Positions 1-11,054 of a stretch of DNA of 64,000 bases are shown piece by piece. Under the pieces are notes generated by a model, which saw only the letters and a program-made list of their open reading frames with translations, was not told where the DNA came from and did not search any database. The position numbers and the translations under genes were made by a program. Source of the stretch: Hemicordylus capensis (Eukaryota > Chordata > Lepidosauria > Squamata > Cordylidae); the NCBI RefSeq assembly GCF_027244095.1, contig NC_069658.1, positions 416,604,687-416,668,686 of the forward strand. The letters are read 5' to 3'. The stretch's first letter is position 1, and each line of letters starts with the position of its first letter.

Positions 1-62
1 AACAACAAGAATGCACTGTGTTTATGAAAGGAGCCTATATGCCAACAATGTATCTTGAAGAG
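1..62 (+). CDS. TEFM: TEFM penultimate coding exon (3' part)
   Basis: The first 62 bases end at a consensus donor (GAG then GTAAGC). Read in the frame that matches the next exon, positions 3-62 encode a peptide ending in MPTMYLEE, which runs in phase 0 into the exon at 1509. The exon begins outside the window. The assignment rests mainly on continuity with the downstream TEFM exon; alone this piece is too short to name. The product is the mitochondrial transcription elongation factor, which binds mitochondrial RNA polymerase. Confidence 0.75.
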
Positions 63-1508
63 GTAAGCAGCATTAAATCTTGGTGGGAGGTGGTGGCGGC
101 GGCAGCAGCTGCTGCTTTTTTTTAAAAAAGGAGTGCGTTCATTCGAGAAATAGTATGGTTCTATGTTGGCTACATGTCATCAGAAGTGTCTCTGAGCTGC
201 ATCTAAGATTCTAGCACATTCATTTAATATATCAAATGCTCATAATCTTTACTTTGAAATGGTCCAAGAGCTGAAGGTTGAAAAGAAAAATGGAAAGTAA
301 CACACACAAAAGCTACATAGAACCAAACTGTTGAGCCAGTTTGAGTTTTTCAGGTCAGAGACTGAGGCTATTCTCAGGCTTACCCTAACCCAGGCTAGGT
401 TGCGTGTGAGGACCGCCAGGATCGGGCCCTATCTCGGTTGGGCAGCACCACCTAGACCCACTTTTAAACTTGGCTCCTAACCAGGATTCAGGGCTCTAGT
501 GAGCCCTTAACCCAGGTTCCAGGATTGTGTGTTTGCTGGGGTTATGTTCAGCCCCAGTAGACACAGAGACAGGTGACCTAGAGTGCCCATCTCCTGGGGG
601 AATCCCCCAATGCATTGTGCATGTTGCACAGTGCATTGTGGGATAACCAGATCGGGATGTGTCGTCCCAGCCTCTGGAGTTCTGCACATCAACATGCAGC
701 ACTGACATACCAGCGCTCGTCTGGGAGGGAAGGTGTGTTCCACCAGCCTGCCCACCTGCCGCCCCATCCCCCCTCATTGTTTGGTTTTGCATACTGAAAG
801 ATCAGTTTCTTATGATAGCTCAGTCCTATGAATTGGTTTCAGCTGCTGCAAGTTGCACTTATTAGTAGGCAAAAGGAACAGAACTATTCCCTACTATAGA
901 GTTATGCCACTGTTCTTAAGTTCTTGTGCCAGTGAATAGGCTAGTGCCAGCTTATATTGTTCTTTGCCAATGAAGAGGTGTTGTATACAGGAAGAGAAAC
1001 AGTAGCTGTAGTGCTAGTGCTCTTGCTATCCCAGTGCCAGAATGAAGGGGAATTCATCCCTTTATGGCACTGCTGGGACCACTCTGCCTGATCCTTTGAT
1101 TGGGCAGAGCTTCAGTACAGGTACGTGTAGGATGGGGAACAAAGCAGAGATGGCCTAAAGGATGTCAGTGTCTGGTGTAGAAAATCTAAATCCCTTTCCA
1201 TCAATGGCAGCAAAGTATAATCTAAATATTTGCATCTTCTGTCCTTTTAATGGTACCCTCACATCTGCCACCTGAGGCAGGCCACTTGGCACTGCTTAAT
1301 GGAAGAGTTGGCGATATACAGCCAAAGGGTTTCTAAAAATCACTTTATCCCAATATTTAATTACTGTAGCTTATAAATTTCTGCTTAGCACAAGTATTTA
1401 GCAGTTTTCCATAAACAAACAACACTGTGTACTTGTATTAGGACTTTTGATGTAACTTTTTTTTTTTCTGGATTGCTACTATTTACGTAGCCTTTTCCCC
1501 CATTTCAG
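63..1508 (+). other. TEFM last intron
   Basis: This is intron between a GTAAGC donor at 63 and a pyrimidine-rich tract ending in TTTCAG at 1508. It holds a short purine/GGTGGC-type low-complexity patch near 84-115. A GC-richer stretch at about 380-800 contains a short direct repeat (gcattgtg). It may be an old repeat but I do not recognise its family. No coding potential is visible. Confidence 0.6.
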
Positions 1509-1946
1509 ATCTCATCTGTGGTATCCAAGATTCCTAAAGCAGATTTTTATGTTTTGGAAAAAAGTGGACTTTCTACACTGAATGCAAGTTTGTTTCCTGT
1601 GGTGTTACATCTCCGTACAGTGGAAGCGATGCTCTATGCATTGTTACATAAAACGTTTTCACACGACAGCCAGCACGTAGTGCTCAGTATGGCTCGAAGT
1701 GCTGTAGGAAAACATTTTGGGCTGATGGTAGGGGATACACGAACAAGTGGAATAGAGCTTGTGAAACAGCTTCTCTTAGAGGCAGTCACACAAACTGAGC
1801 CCTCTGTGAGTTTTCCACGAGACAAAGTGGGCAGTTACAGAAGCTTATTGTCATTAAACAAACAGTGGCGAGATGAGGAACTGTGCGATTCATTGCTACA
1901 AGCAGTAGCCTTTTTTGAGCTACTAATACTGAACAATACAACTTAG
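1509..1946 (+). CDS. TEFM: TEFM last coding exon
   Basis: The exon starts after TTTCAG and is open in frame to TAG at 1944-1946, giving 145 residues from ISSVVSKIP to LLILNNTT. The peptide matches my memory of the C-terminal part of vertebrate TEFM: DFYVLEKSGLS, then LRTVEAMLYALLHKTF, then AVGKHFGLMVGDTRTSG. TEFM works in mitochondria, where it raises the processivity of POLRMT. Its C-terminal domain has an RNase H/resolvase-like fold thought to lack nuclease activity. The segment here is the end of that domain. The first ATG-like start seen by simple ORF calling (GTG at 1518) is not a real start, because the frame continues upstream across the splice site. The gene lies tail to tail with ATAD5, as in mammals. 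Confidence 0.93.
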   Translation: MSSVVSKIPKADFYVLEKSGLSTLNASLFPVVLHLRTVEAMLYALLHKTFSHDSQHVVLSMARSAVGKHFGLMVGDTRTSGIELVKQLLLEAVTQTEPSVSFPRDKVGSYRSLLSLNKQWRDEELCDSLLQAVAFFELLILNNTT

Positions 1947-2740
1947 TACTTAACCAGTATTATTGGACACCATCTTGAGGTTACTGCCCTGTGTGATTTT
2001 TTGAAAATGCAGTAACTTCTGATTTTAACCTATACATTGTATAATTAACAGTATCTCTGTGTGTCTTCTGCTCAGAGAACACAACAATAGCCATATTATT
2101 GTTGAAAGCAACGAAGACGAGTTTGTAAAATAAACAGTTCTGGCATACATGTTTAAGTGCAGAATAAGCGTGTTATCACAGCATAATGGTATTGTACATC
2201 TGTGAAAGCTGAAAGCAATGGGAGAAGGTTTTTCCACCTATTCTCTTCCCTAAATGCTACACCAATGGGATTTGTACTCAGCTGAAGTTCTTCTGAAAAA
2301 AGCAACTAAATTCTAAATGAATACATCAAGAAGTGGGATGCTGGGCAGCTTGCAAGATGTTCTTACAGGGAAACATCTTTAGTGGTGACAGGAGTATACC
2401 TATGTTCCTTTTTAATTAGAAGTGAGGGCGCATACATTGCCTCAAGTTATGACTAACTTAGTCTTGGTCCTGCCTATTGCCCCATGTTGTCTACCATGTT
2501 ATTGAGCTAGATCTTCTGGTACCATTAAATCCCATCTTTGTTCATGATAGACCCTTAAATTGTAAGATCTGAAAACAAGTGAGAAAATCCCATATCCTTC
2601 TAAGCTTATACCTCGTGCCTTTGAAGTGACAATTATGAAGGCTGACTCCCTCAAAATAAAAAGCTAAGAGATTAAAATATAGCCCACGAGTAAATTGCTG
2701 TTTATTTGAGATATACAATAAAAAGAAGCCAACAAGCAGC
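1947..2740 (+). other. TEFM: TEFM 3' UTR with candidate poly(A) signals
   Basis: AATAAA hexamers occur at about 2129-2134, 2655-2660 and 2717-2722 downstream of the stop. Which one is used cannot be told from sequence. Nothing else recognisable lies here. A DIRS element begins about 200 bases after the last signal. Confidence 0.5.
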
Positions 2741-2948
2741 ATGATAAATCATTGTAAAGCCTACAATATGGTGTTACCCTACAAGGTTACTGGTGGAAGG
2801 TGTTGTATTTGGCTTCAAAAAGGTTTCTCACACTCTTATTGCTTCCAAATACTGGCCATTTTCCCCCAGCTGAGACAACCAGCAACTGTTAGTTTATTTT
2901 ATTGTCTCCCCGTGTCCCATCTAATTGCTCTGGGTGGTTAACACTTTT

Positions 2949-3092
2949 ACTTTTTCCAAGGTATGGGGAGGGCATCCACAATGTGACGGGTGTTATGTTA
3001 CGTTCTGCATGCTTCGAGACAGGACCAATAGAATTCAAGCACATCACCCATCTACTTAGCAACTCCCTCTCCAGCCCCAGTTCTGTCCTGTC
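2949..3092 (+). repeat. Left inverted terminal repeat of DIRS copy 1
   Basis: The stretch from GGTATGGGGAGGGCATCC through to CAGCCCCAGTTCTG is the reverse complement, with few mismatches, of 8762-8900. Together they form the inverted ends of the element. Confidence 0.88.
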
Positions 3093-3642
3093 TTGCTTGG
3101 TAGACAGTGCTGTTTTTCGCCCTCTCAGCTCAATACGTGTCGGATTCTGCTTTCTACTGTGTGCAAGGGGGGGAAGGGAGTCGCCAATCGTTCCGGTTTG
3201 TCTTGCACCCCGCTGCTAACCACTTTTCTCCTATCTGTCTCTGATTTCACTCCTCCCCCCCCCCATTGCCTAACTCTTTCCGATCACGGAGCTCTAAGTT
3301 CTTTCGCCGGTTCCCCCCCGCCGCCCTTTTCGGCAATGGAATTGGCACACACTGGCAACATGCTTAGAGGCTCCCTTTTGGAGGGACCTCAGAATCGCCG
3401 CATATTTCCACGCAGGCGGGAAGTGGCTCCGCGTTACTACCGGGCACACTGAATAGAGCAGCTTCGGCTGACCAAGTGCTGCCATCGGCTTCCTTGTCCC
3501 TTTAGGCTATTTTGCAAGCAGCTTCTACAGTCCCTGCTGTTTTCAAAGCTACTAAGAAGACAAAGCACTTAAACGCGGAGGGGACAAAAAGAAAAAAGAG
3601 GAAATGTGCTTCCAAGGCTGCTCCTCTCAGTGAACGTCTGCA

Positions 3643-5505
3643 GTGCAGGCAGTCAGAGCACAGCAACTGGCTCTAGAAACAACGGTCGTTCCCGCCAAAA
3701 TGGCGGCCGCCATTTTAAGCCCTATTGCAATCCCGCCTGCAGCTTCAGAAAAGACCCTAGTGACAGATCAAGCCGCTGTGTTGTCAGTGAGGCAGCAGGC
3801 TATGACGCAAGAAACAGTAAGAGTTGGTGGTAACCTGGAATCTCTTACGTGTGCTCCTAATGGGGGTAATGTTCACAGTGGGGATGTTATTATAGGACCT
3901 AATAATGAACATATCTCTCCTACTGAATTACGCTGGTTGGGGGACTTTGTTAAGAAACAATGTCTCAGCCTGTTTGAACCACCTGCATCAGCTGGGGTGA
4001 ATTTGGTGCCCTATACATCATCTGGGGTACAGTCTGCCCCCACTAATGCTGACATGACTGTTAACTCGGTCATTCCTGTATTACCAAGACCTCCCACACA
4101 CAGTTGCAGGCGTCCTTTCTCATCATCTCCTGATTCTAGCCCAGCTAGGAGGGCTATCCCTATGGGAGAGAGGGCTGTGTTCCAAAGGCCATGCAAAAGA
4201 TATAAGCATAGGAAGGAGACTATGGAACCTTACTCTTCAGGTGATGCAGCGCAGAAACTAGCGCGCCCAAGGGTACTTATACAAGGTGACACAACAGTAC
4301 CTGTGGCTGTTCCTAGTAACAATCCATTGGCGGATACACAATCCCTGTCCATGCCCCCGGTGGCTGCGCCAGGTCCTCTACCTGCCAGCACTGGGCATAG
4401 ACCCCACCATTCTGACTCTACCTCCTCAGATGAAGAAAAAGAGGGCGGCGAACTCTCAGATGAGCAAAATTTACCTGAGAAACCCAATACGGTCAGGTTG
4501 TTCCCAGCTGCAGAATTTGAACTCCTGTTAACCAAAGTAAAGAGAGCCATAAAGGATGTGACGACTACTGTGGATAATCCTCAGGTGTCTGCGTTAAATC
4601 AGGAGGTATTCCCATCTACCCTTGTCTCAGCAGCCACAGTTCCCTTTCCATCTTTATTTAAGGAGGTTATGTTAGCTGAATGGGGTGTGCCTGTAGCGCA
4701 CAAGCCTGCCATATCTTTTCCTAAAAAACTTTATTCACTCCCACCTGATATGTTCCTCCTAGCTGTGCCCGTTGTGGATGCGCCCGTTGCACAATTGGTA
4801 AGCGGTGCCCTGCTGAACAAGGAAGGTGATGAATTCCTGAAGGCACGAGAGGAGAAAAAGGCTGGCCACCTTCTGAGAAAGGCACACGAGGCCTCCGCTA
4901 CTGTGATTAGAGCAGCAACAACCAATTCAGTCTTCGCCGGAGCGTCCGTATTGTGGAACAAGCAACTGGCCAAGTTGGTTCCACCAGAAAATGTCAAGCT
5001 GTGCCAAGGTTTGAACAAGATTGTGAGGGCATGTGCTCTAATGGCAGATTCTAGCGTTGACTGTATACAGCACGCGTCAAGGTCCATGGCAGCCGGGGTG
5101 GCAGTACGCAGGGAACTATGGCTTAAACATTGGAGGATAGACTCTAAGTCTAAGTCGGCTTTGGCAGCCACCCCAGTCAGGGGAGGAAAGCTTTTTGGGG
5201 AATCACTAGAACAAATTCTGGTAGATACCTGTGATAAGAAAAAAAAAGCCATGCCAGGGGGTCGAGGGAACATGAGACGACCTTTTCGAGGGAACAGCTT
5301 TAACCAGGGTTCCTTTCGTTCCTTCAGAGCGTTTAATCGATTCCCAAATGTTGGCTATGGAGATGGTTTCCGGGACAGAGACCAACTCGGATCTTCCTTC
5401 AGACAACCTTGGCGTCAATCCTGGGGAAACAAAAACAGAGGCAGCTCCAAGAATAGACCAGGATCCTTCACAGGCCCTCCGGATGGATGGAACCGTAAGC
5501 AGTGA
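3643..5505 (+). mobile_element. gag-like region of DIRS copy 1
   Basis: This region encodes a roughly 600-residue product of the type that precedes the polymerase in DIRS elements. An N-terminal low-complexity half is followed by a conserved block around VVDAPVAQLVSGALL and a glycine/arginine/phenylalanine-rich C-terminus (GNSFNQGSFRSFRAFNRF), which suggests nucleic-acid binding. It overlaps the start of the polymerase frame, as is common in the family. A related block recurs at 19010-19270. The natural start is uncertain; an ATG at 3700 sits inside a 20-bp palindrome. Confidence 0.75.
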
Positions 5506-5559
5506 CTCTATTCCTGTGAGGGGCAGACTACAGGAGTTTGCCTCGGTATGGAGGGAAAG

Positions 5560-7000
5560 TTCCTCAGACCTGTGGGTATTGCAAACATTGTCACAGGGGC
5601 ACAAGATAGATCTGATTTCTCACCCTCCAGATTTCTTTTTTGAAACACCAGTATCCAAAGTCCAAACAAAGCAGCTCCTTATGGACCAAGCCATCCAACA
5701 TTTACTAGAAATCAAGGCTATAGAGTCGATTCAACCGACAGAGATGGGTACCGGAGTATTTTCCTTGCTCTTTTTGATCCCAAAGAGGGACGGCTCCTGG
5801 CGGGCAGTACTGAACCTGAAGCGGCTGAATCGGTTCGTGAAAAAACGCAGCTTTCGGATGGAATCTCTAAGAACCATCAAGGCTGCTATCCATCCGGGAA
5901 ATTGGTTAGCCTCCACCGACTTATCAGAGGCTTATCTTCATGTTCCGATTCACCCAGCTTCTCGTCGGTACCTACACTTCTCTTACAACCAAAAATGTTA
6001 CCAGTACAGAGCCCTGCCTTTCGGCTTGACATCGGCTCCTCGAGTTTTCACCAAACTCATGGTAGCGGTGATTGCCCACATTCGTCAGGAGGGCATTCAT
6101 GCCTATCCATATTTAGATGACGTGCTCCTTCAATCTCTCAATTACAGGCAAGCGACCAGGGACCTGAGTCGCACAGTGCACATCATGGAAAGCCATGGGT
6201 TCATCATCAATCGGGCCAAGAGCCACCTACAGCCATCTCAACTCCTGCAACATCTCGAGGTGTTATTCGACACACAGAGGGCTACTGTCTCCCTGCCGCC
6301 AGAGCGGCAGATGAAAATCGCAAAGGCCATCAGACCATGGCTATCCAGAAGGAAGGGGACGGTGATGTCCCTGGCTCAAATTTTAGTCCTGATGATAGCC
6401 TGCTTGGAGTGCACACCCTGGGCCAGGTGGCACCCCAGACCACTACAGTAGTTTTTGCTCCCTTACCAACAGGACATCGTGGAAAGGAACCACAGGCTGG
6501 TCAGACTGCCCCCAAAGGTCAAGTCATCTCTACGTTGGTGGCTGTCCCCGGCAATGGGAGCAGGACGTCCTTTGGAGATACCTCGAAAGATCGTTGTAAC
6601 CACAGATGCCAGCCTATCAGGGTGGGGAGCGCATTGCCTGTCTCAACACGCCCAAGGGAGATGGAATCAGAGAGACCTACGATTCAGTATCAACTGGCTA
6701 GAGCTCAAGGCGGTCCGCTTGTTTCTCATTTGTTTTCAAAGACTTGTGGCAGGGGAGCATGTACTTGTCAGGACGGACAATGTCACTGCAAAGGCTCATG
6801 TGAACCATCAGGGAGGCACGAGATCTCGGGCTCTGATGAAGGAATCAAACCTTCTGTTCCAGTGGACAGAATCACATCTAAAGTCCATATCGGCAGAGCA
6901 TCTGTCCGGAACAGCCAATGTCCAAGCCGACTGGTTGAGTCGCCAGTGGCTGGACCCAGTGGAATGGTTACATCCCGACGTCTTCCAACTAATTGTGAGA
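5560..7000 (+). mobile_element. Reverse transcriptase and RNase H region of DIRS copy 1
   Basis: Reverse transcriptase motifs appear in the expected order: FLIPKRDGSWRAVLNLKRLN, then LASTDLSEAYLHVPI, then YQYRALPFGLTSAPRVFTK, then the catalytic YLDDV at about 6105-6125. The RNase H part follows: TTDASLSGWGAHC near 6600, INWLELKAV, RTDNVTAKAHV near 6775 and ADWLSR near 6935. LPFGLTSAPRVF and the position of RNase H straight after the polymerase are typical of DIRS elements. Confidence 0.88.
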
Positions 7001-7379
7001 AAATGGGGCCTTCCCCTGGTGGATCTTTTTGCATCTCAACGGAACAATCAGGTTCCCCGGTTTTTCTCAAGACATATGTGTCACAATGCGGAACAGGTAG
7101 ACGCCCTGGTGTCCCCCTGGCCATCAGGTCTCCTGTTTGCATTTTCCCCGACGATTATTCTGGGGCTGGTGCTTCGCAGGTTGGTGTACGAGGCAGCAGA
7201 GGTAATTCTTGTGGCTCCTTTTTGGCCTCGCAGACCATGGTTTTCGGACCTGATAGCTCTGTCAGTTCGACCGCTGTGGCCTCTCCCTCTGAGGGACAAT
7301 CTCCTTGTTCAGGGTCCCATGTGCCATCCGGACCCAGCGTGGCTTCATCTTCATGCGTGGAGGTTGAGCGGAAAGCGCT

Positions 7380-8425
7380 AGAGGCCAGGGGCTATTCCCG
7401 TCCAGTCCAAAACACAATCTTGGCGGCTAGACAGGAATCTACCAAAAGAATTTATCAGGTAACTTGGAAGGCCTTTTGTACCTGGGGGAGGCAAAACAGT
7501 GTAACTCCTCTTTCAGCTAGTATTTCCGAGGTCCTAGCTTTTCTTCAGGCAGGTGTGGAGAAGGGGTTACGCCCCTCTACGTTGCGCCGACAAACAGTTT
7601 GGGGTCAGTGTTGGACTTAGCGGTTCAAGGGTCTGCTAATCTTCACCCTCACATTCAGCGTTTCCTTAGAGGAGTGACCAACTTGGCCCCTCCATCAGTT
7701 CACAGGTTTCCCACTTGGGATCTTAATAAAGTTTTGAACACACTTACCAAGGGGCTTTTTGAGCCCCTACGCTGAGTTTCGATAAAATTGTTATCTTTCA
7801 AAGTGTTATTTTTAGTAGCGATCACGTCTGCTAGACGAACTTCGGAGTGGGCAGCTTCGGAGACGAACTTCGGAGTGGGCAGCAGTCAGTAAGGGATGAA
7901 CTCTGTATTTTTCAAAACAATGTGGTAGTCTTAAAATTAGACCCCACATTTGTTCCAAAAATTATTTCAGTGTTCCATAGGAGTCAGGTCATTGTTCTTC
8001 CATCCTTTTGTCCATCACCCAAACATCCGAAAGAGCGGACTTGGCACTCCTTGGATGTTAGGAGGGCTCTGAGAATCTATCTGAAACGAACACAGGACTT
8101 CAGGAAGTCAGATTCTCTTTTTGTTTCTTTTCAACCTTCTTCTTTAGGCTCTAAGGCATCAAGTGTTACATTGGGCCGCTGGATTAGAGCGACAATTGTA
8201 TTGGCATATGAAGCTCTGGACATGCCGGCACCTAAGGGTATCACGGCCCATTCCACCAGGAGTGCTTCGGCTTCAGCAGTTTTCTCAGCCAGGCCTCCTT
8301 TAGAAGAAATATGTAAGGTGGCAACTTGGTCATCAGCTTCGCCCTTTGTTAAACATTACAAGATACCATCCTTCTATGATGCACAGGCCGCAGTCGGAAG
8401 GACAGTATTGCAAAAGGTGGTGTAA
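7380..8425 (+). mobile_element. Tyrosine recombinase region of DIRS copy 1
   Basis: The N-terminal SAM-like part (ILAARQESTKRIYQVTWKAF) is followed by the catalytic part ending in HSTRSASASAV and WSSASPFVKHY. The H-x-x-R box and terminal tyrosine region mark a tyrosine recombinase, the enzyme that replaces integrase in the DIRS order. It lies just upstream of the internal complementary region. Confidence 0.85.
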
Positions 8426-8464
8426 ACATCTGCTACCCTCCCTTCTGAATAGCTTGGGTACATC

Positions 8465-8562
8465 CCGTCACGTTGTGGATGCCCTCCCCATACCTTGGAA
8501 AAAGAAACACTGGTAGACTTACTGTGAAGGGTTCTTTTTCTGGTATGAGGAGGGCATCTGAC
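8465..8562. repeat. Internal complementary region of DIRS copy 1
   Basis: The first half (gttgtggatgccctccccat and on) repeats, in inverted sense, the outer left end. The second half (ggtagacttactgtgaaggg and on) repeats the outer right end in inverted sense. The two meet near aaagaaacactgg. This is the fused-ends copy that DIRS elements keep internally, which in the family model restores the termini through a circular intermediate. Confidence 0.85.
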
Positions 8563-8761
8563 CCTCCCGCGGATGTCTGTGACGATTCATGGGTGGAGGG
8601 GCGACTCCCAGGGAATATAGTTTTACTTTCCCTATGCCTTTTTTCCTACTTTGTGTATTCCACTGATTCTACTCTTTTTCTGACAAGTATAACTTTAATT
8701 ATTCAGAGCTGTGCATTAATATCTAGAGCAAATTTTTTCTTGGCAACGGTCCAGCTTCACT

Positions 8762-8932
8762 CAACAGAACAGAACTGGGGCTGGAGAGGGAGTTGCTAAG
8801 TAGATGGGCGACATGCTTGAATTCTATTGGTCCTGTCTCAAAGCATGCAGAACGTAACATAATACCCATCATGTTGTGGATGCCCTCCCCATACCAGAAA
8901 AAGAACCCTTCACGGTAAGTCTACCAATGTTA
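8762..8932 (-). repeat. Right inverted terminal repeat of DIRS copy 1
   Basis: It is the reverse complement of the left end and shares the segment containing GACAGGACCAATAGAATTCA. It ends near ctaccaatgttac at about 8932. The last roughly 30 bases are unique to this side and are matched only by the internal complementary region. Confidence 0.85.
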
Positions 8933-9289
8933 CTTTCCTCCATTTTGTTTTAAATGAGGGCAATAAGGAAACTTCATTGTTATTGGTAGGACCCAGGAAA
9001 ACAAACATTTTCATATTTAGATTGGTGATGCCATAAGCAGGTTGCTCAACTGTAACTTTTGATGTTTTGGCGATTTGGTATAATACACAATGTGGGCTTT
9101 GCGCCTATGCAATAATCCGTACGGAAGGTTTTCAAGTTCCTCATAGCACTCTGAAGCGCTGTCCTTTGTGCGTGGAGCATGCTTGGTATCTTCGGTGGCA
9201 GTGCGCTTCCCAGCAGTTCCTGAATGGCCACCGTGCAGAATGGACTTCACAAAATAATCAAGGTAAGTGCAGTGTGTATACCAGGGTAT

Positions 9290-9445
9290 AACTGAATACC
9301 AGTTGCAAGGGAATAACAGCAGGAGAGAGGGCATGCCCTCAACTCCTGCCTGTAGGCTTCCAGTGGCATCTGGTGGGCCACTGTGTGAAACAGGATGCTG
9401 GACTAGATGGGCCTTGGACCTGATCCAGCAGGGCTGTTCTTATGC
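9290..9445 (-). repeat. Dispersed repeat, family B
   Basis: In inverted sense this matches 18672-18897: both carry ctgctggatcaggcc, gcccatctagtcc and catgccctc. It is an interspersed repeat common in lizard DNA as I recall it, probably a LINE 3' piece. The class is uncertain. Confidence 0.7.
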
Positions 9446-9721
9446 GTATAAACCAAAAAAATCGGGGAGGCTGGGTGGGTATTGCGAATGATACTGGATC
9501 ACCAAAAGATCAAAAGTTACAGGTGAGCATCCTGTTTAACTTAATGGTGATCTTGTATCCTTCACAACATGGGCGATTACCCAGCTCTTTATTAGGAGAG
9601 CTTGCTAGAGGATCTGAGTTTACAAGACAGTACAGCCTGCACCACAGGGCGGAGCTTCAGAATACTAGGAGAAGCTTGAAATCAGTGTGTTCTCTAGTTT
9701 TCTATCTGTGTGCAAAATGAG

Positions 9722-9961
9722 TTTTATTTATTTATTTTATTTATTTATTTTTACATTTATATCCCGCTCTTCCTCCAATGAGCCCAGAGCGGTGTACTAC
9801 ATACTTGAGTTTCTCCTCACAACAACCCTGTGAAGTAGGTTAGGCTGAGAGAGAAGTGACTGGCCCAGAGTCACCCAGCTAGTTTCATGGCTGAATGGGG
9901 ATTTGAACTCGGGTCTCCCGGTCCTAGTCCAACACTCTAACCACTACACCACGCTGGCTCA
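9722..9961 (-). repeat. Sauria-type SINE, nearly complete
   Basis: On the - strand the element starts GAGCCAGCGTGGTGTAGTGG, which carries a tRNA-like A box, followed by a B box in GAGTTCAAATCC. The body contains ACTTCTCTCTCAGCCTAACC and the 3' end is an ATAAATGTAAAAATAAATA-type tail. This is the tRNA-derived SINE typical of squamates, thought to be mobilised by a Bov-B LINE. It is inserted in the decayed DIRS cluster. Confidence 0.9.
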
Positions 9962-10354
9962 CGTTTTGTTCTGGGTGGCAGTATGAAGGCAGTGTGTGCA
10001 CATGTGCATTCCAAGTGGAGCCTTCCTGATTCAACCTGAGCGGGATCTAAAATGTGTGAATGTACACATATGCGCATGGCTTAGAGTGCCTGAAATCCTT
10101 CCACAGAGACTACTGTGCAGGTGCAAAACCCATGTTGTGAAGGATATTGGACCACCATTAAGGTTTTTACCCCAATGAAAACATTGTCTCTTTACAACTC
10201 AAAGTTACCCTGCAAGAAACAAGTTGTGTACCAAAGTCCCATCTACATTTATTATTTCATTTCAGATACAAAAACAAGTTTAGCCAGAAGAAACTCAACT
10301 GAATTGTCGTAAAATATAACATACAATATAAACATTAGATGTACAGGATTACAG

Positions 10355-11054
10355 GTAAATATTACCAAGGAAGCTTTATTAAAATGAAATTTACAAAATG
10401 GTGAATATTCCTCTTATGCACCCATCCAAAAAATGGTTTTTGCAGTAGAATTGTAAGAAGTTACAGATAAGACATATCATTTGACTTATCTTTTCCATAA
10501 GAAGTAGCACATGTATATGGACATCAGAAAAGTGGCTTATCAACACAATTCACTATTAAGCATGCAGACCTGTTGCTGGCAACTAAAACACACCTTGACA
10601 ACAGGAACCACATCGTGAGAAGATAAGGCACCAATTCAAATAATATGGCCAGCTGCAGTACTTGGAGTACATGTTTGGGCACCATTTGCATGGACAGCAC
10701 CTACCTGCAATTAAGGGATGCACTGTGAGGGTGCTGGGATGTTCATGGAGAACCTCCCAACAGGCATGGTCACAGCATGCCTCCTTGCTCTTCACGTGTG
10801 CTGTTGGCCGTATCATCTGAACCAACCCATGGTCAATCTGGTAATTGTAGTGATGGGCCTGGTGTGCTTCATATCATGCTTATTTGAACACAGGTGCTGT
10901 AGATTTCAGCACTAACGAAGTCCACATTTGGAATGTGGAAAGCACCTTTGCAGTAGAAATATACAGTTTTTAAATAAGATTCAAAATATAAAATCAGCAT
11001 TTTAAATATACATTAAAAATTATATATACATAGGCACTATTGTCATCCACCATT
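10355..11054 (-). other. ATAD5: ATAD5 3' UTR
   Basis: This AT-rich non-coding stretch lies between the stop at 11055-11057 and the poly(A) signal. I see no repeat or conserved element in it. The cleavage point is estimated at about 15-20 bases past the signal. Confidence 0.55.
10375..10380 (-). terminator. ATAD5: ATAD5 poly(A) signal
   Basis: TTTATT on the + strand reads AATAAA on the gene strand. It is about 675 bases past the stop codon and is the first such hexamer downstream in that direction. Confidence 0.6.

Larger units (their letters stand above)
2947..8932 (+). mobile_element. DIRS-type tyrosine-recombinase retroelement (copy 1), near full length
   Basis: This fossil runs + strand in the gap between TEFM and ATAD5. 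Order of parts: left inverted repeat, gag-like region, reverse transcriptase, RNase H, tyrosine recombinase, internal complementary region, right inverted repeat. The family is identified by the reverse transcriptase signature (LPFGLTSAPRVFTK, then YLDD), an RNase H (TTDASLSGWGAH, ADWLSR) and a recombinase tail (HSTRSASASAV). There is no aspartic protease or integrase. Overlapping reading frames are known in DIRS elements. The copy looks almost whole, with about two or three apparent breaks. Its two ends are about 90% alike by eye, which suggests a fairly young insertion. The DIRS order replicates by reverse transcription and inserts as a circle via its recombinase. Confidence 0.9.
9030..10170. 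mobile_element. Decayed DIRS-like end cluster
   Basis: The segment starting cctgtaacttttgat-like at about 9040 recurs inverted at about 9500-9535 (caaaagttacaggtgag). The piece tatccttcacaacatggg at about 9555 recurs inverted at about 10125-10150. Such nested inverted copies resemble terminal and internal complementary repeats of DIRS elements, and the 5' part resembles the ends of the copies at 24321 and 48583. No coding part remains. Two later repeats (9290-9445 and 9722-9961) sit inside it. Confidence 0.5.

Noticed and set aside
1518-1520. GTG as start codon of a 142-residue protein
   Set aside because: The frame continues upstream to a clean splice acceptor at 1508 and on into the exon ending at 62, so it is an internal codon of TEFM.
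9722-9961. Functional tRNA gene on the - strand
   Set aside because: A and B box equivalents are present but the sequence continues into a SINE body and AT-rich tail, and a tRNA fold is not evident.
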